Positions 63,147 through 64,000 of a stretch of 64,000 nt of DNA are shown one piece after another. Within the stretch, counting starts at the first letter, position 1, and every line of letters starts with the position of its first letter. The translations under genes were made by a program, and so were the position numbers. The notes beneath the pieces are model-generated. The model did no database searches, was not told where the DNA came from, and saw nothing but the letters and a program-made list of their open reading frames with translations. This DNA comes from JABDMH01 sp965223165 (GTDB lineage Bacteria; Bacteroidota; Bacteroidia; Chitinophagales; Saprospiraceae): positions 62,001 to 126,000 of the forward strand of contig CBDCVQ010000011.1 of assembly GCA_965223165.1 (NCBI GenBank), given 5' to 3'.

Positions 63147-63906
63147 TTAAACAGTGACGTACCTTGCTAGCGACGCTCAAAAAGGAAGCCCCAGCTGTTG
63201 CGCTCTAGTGCAGGTGACATGGTGATAAGATAAGGATTATTCGCAAATCTGGGAGTGGGATGTTATAGTGCTGCGCATGACAGGAAAGGAGGTTTAGTCG
63301 CGGAGTTGTCGAATGGTTGAGGCTGATGTGACGCATCCTTCGACGATCGAATGGTGATGTGCAGTGGGGTCGAAGGCGGACGATCGACGGCCGATGGGGC
63401 GGGCAAGGATGGCCGATCCCATCTAGGACCTGATGCCTTAATAGCATTATACAATGCAGCTCCGTGAAAATTTGGCCTGGTCAAAGGGGACAACTCCCCA
63501 ACCAGGCCATTCACCGAATATTGCCCAACGCTCTGATACCTGCCAGAGCACCAATTCGCTCACACCGGTGCGATTCTGTCAATACCTGGCATGGTGGTCA
63601 GGGTATGGGTTCCCCCCTCTGAAGAGGCGTTGGAACGATCCCCGCAGATGGGGGGATGATGTGCCACCCCGATGCGCTGCTGGTGGAATGTAGCACGGCG
63701 AGCGGAACACCTGGATCGCATGCTTTCGCACCAACGCTAGATCGCCGGAAGCCTTCCGTCCTGCAGCAATGCTGGATCTGCGGTTCTGTCTCTCGATCTG
63801 GCACTAAATAATAGCGATCCATGCATCCTTTTTCATGGTACCGTGCACTAGTACTAGTAGAGTTTTTGGAATGAGATATCTTGCGCACCCACAAACAGCA
63901 GATGCA
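63147..63906. other. Intergenic region with three consecutive hairpins and a MITE core
   Basis: No protein-coding frame looks real. Hairpin 1 at 63474-63508: GGCCTGGT / ACCAGGCC with inner GGGGA / TCCCC. Hairpin 2 at about 63530-63549: GCTCTG / CAGAGC. Hairpin 3 around CACCGGTG at about 63562-63569. A MITE core (ACTAGTAGAGTTTTT) lies at 63853-63867. Confidence 0.5.
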
Positions 63907-64000
63907 ATGAATCGACCGAGATACATACATATGGTTTACTTCTGGCTACACGATGGGGTGACTGCGGAAGAAAAGGAGGCCTTCTTTGCGGGTGTCGATG
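63907..64000 (+). CDS. Dabb (stress-responsive alpha/beta barrel) protein, partial at window end
   Basis: The first 31 codons of a gene that runs off the window: MNRPRYIHMVYFWLHDGVTAEEKEAFFAGVD-type start, printed here in outline only (HMVYFWLHDG and EEKEAFFAGV are the family's first strand and helix). Dabb proteins are small dimeric barrels, often induced by stress. Confidence 0.65.
   Translation, partial: MNRPRYIHMVYFWLHDGVTAEEKEAFFAGVD

Noticed and set aside
63598..63930. 110-codon frame on the minus strand at the right end
   Set aside because: Compositionally unlike neighbouring genes, crosses the MITE core and conflicts with the Dabb gene on the other strand.

Overview
The window looks like chromosome of a Bacteroidota bacterium, probably of the Saprospiria/Lewinella-like lineage. 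This is inferred from the lipoprotein and small membrane protein families (DUF983, DUF805, TerB-like), a Sec-type lipoprotein (clade II) nitrous oxide reductase with a Bacteroidota-style accessory order, an EAD11-type domain, and weak Shine-Dalgarno signals. There is no rRNA, no tRNA that I can recognise, no transposase gene and no CRISPR array.

Layout. 0.2-9.5 kb: a block of secreted 'planctomycete-type' genes (DUF2231-cytochrome-LRR protein, DUF1592-family cytochrome, Tat-exported DUF1552 protein, DUF1080-PA14 lipoprotein, sorbosone-dehydrogenase-like protein fused to an azurin domain). 9.8-14.4 kb: assimilatory APS/PAPS reductase coupled to an epimerase, a frameshifted MarR regulator, a GyrI-like protein, a membrane protein and a von Willebrand lipoprotein. 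14.5-26.5 kb: a stress/dormancy region with Hsp20, a receiver-CRP regulator with a degenerate receiver, an HPF-like protein, universal stress proteins, thioredoxin, CBS proteins, a catalytically dead beta-lactamase-fold protein and a candidate small RNA. 26.5-30.2 kb: GH127 and an MGH1/GH63-like glycoside hydrolase. 30.3-38.5 kb: the nos locus for N2O reduction (oxidase-I-like protein, cytochrome c, nosZ, membrane protein, nosL, nosD, nosF, nosY) plus a 58-residue membrane protein. 38.7-44.8 kb: a FixL-like haem-PAS histidine kinase with a receiver-CRP regulator, divergent from a CBS/thioredoxin-fold/three-Usp/CBS operon. 45-50.9 kb: housekeeping genes including clpB. 51-55.5 kb: a large repeat array. 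55.5-63.1 kb: lectin, non-canonical Nramp transporter, heparinase-like lyase, and a patatin / EAD11-TM / LytR_C-like three-gene cassette. The window ends inside a Dabb-domain gene.

How the parts work together. Reading the intergenic regions shows paired palindromes of FNR type (TGA-N6-TCA) whose two copies start exactly 22 bp apart. Five pairs are complete and three have one degenerate partner. They lie in front of the nos genes, the CBS/Usp operon, the HPF operon, thioredoxin/Usp, a CBS gene, the second receiver-CRP regulator, the 58-residue protein and an apparently gene-free, terminator-bounded stretch. The window also encodes an oxygen-sensor kinase of FixL type and its receiver-CRP partner. 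I infer a local low-oxygen regulon that resembles the mycobacterial DosR regulon in content (haem sensor, Usp, CBS, Hsp20, ribosome hibernation) and is joined to N2O respiration.

The second striking item is the patatin/EAD11/LytR_C cassette at 60.1-63.1 kb, which has the composition expected of a membrane-acting conflict or defence system. Several repeat families, including palindromic MITE-like elements with the core CTAGTAGAGTTTCGCATTA, are scattered through the intergenic space.
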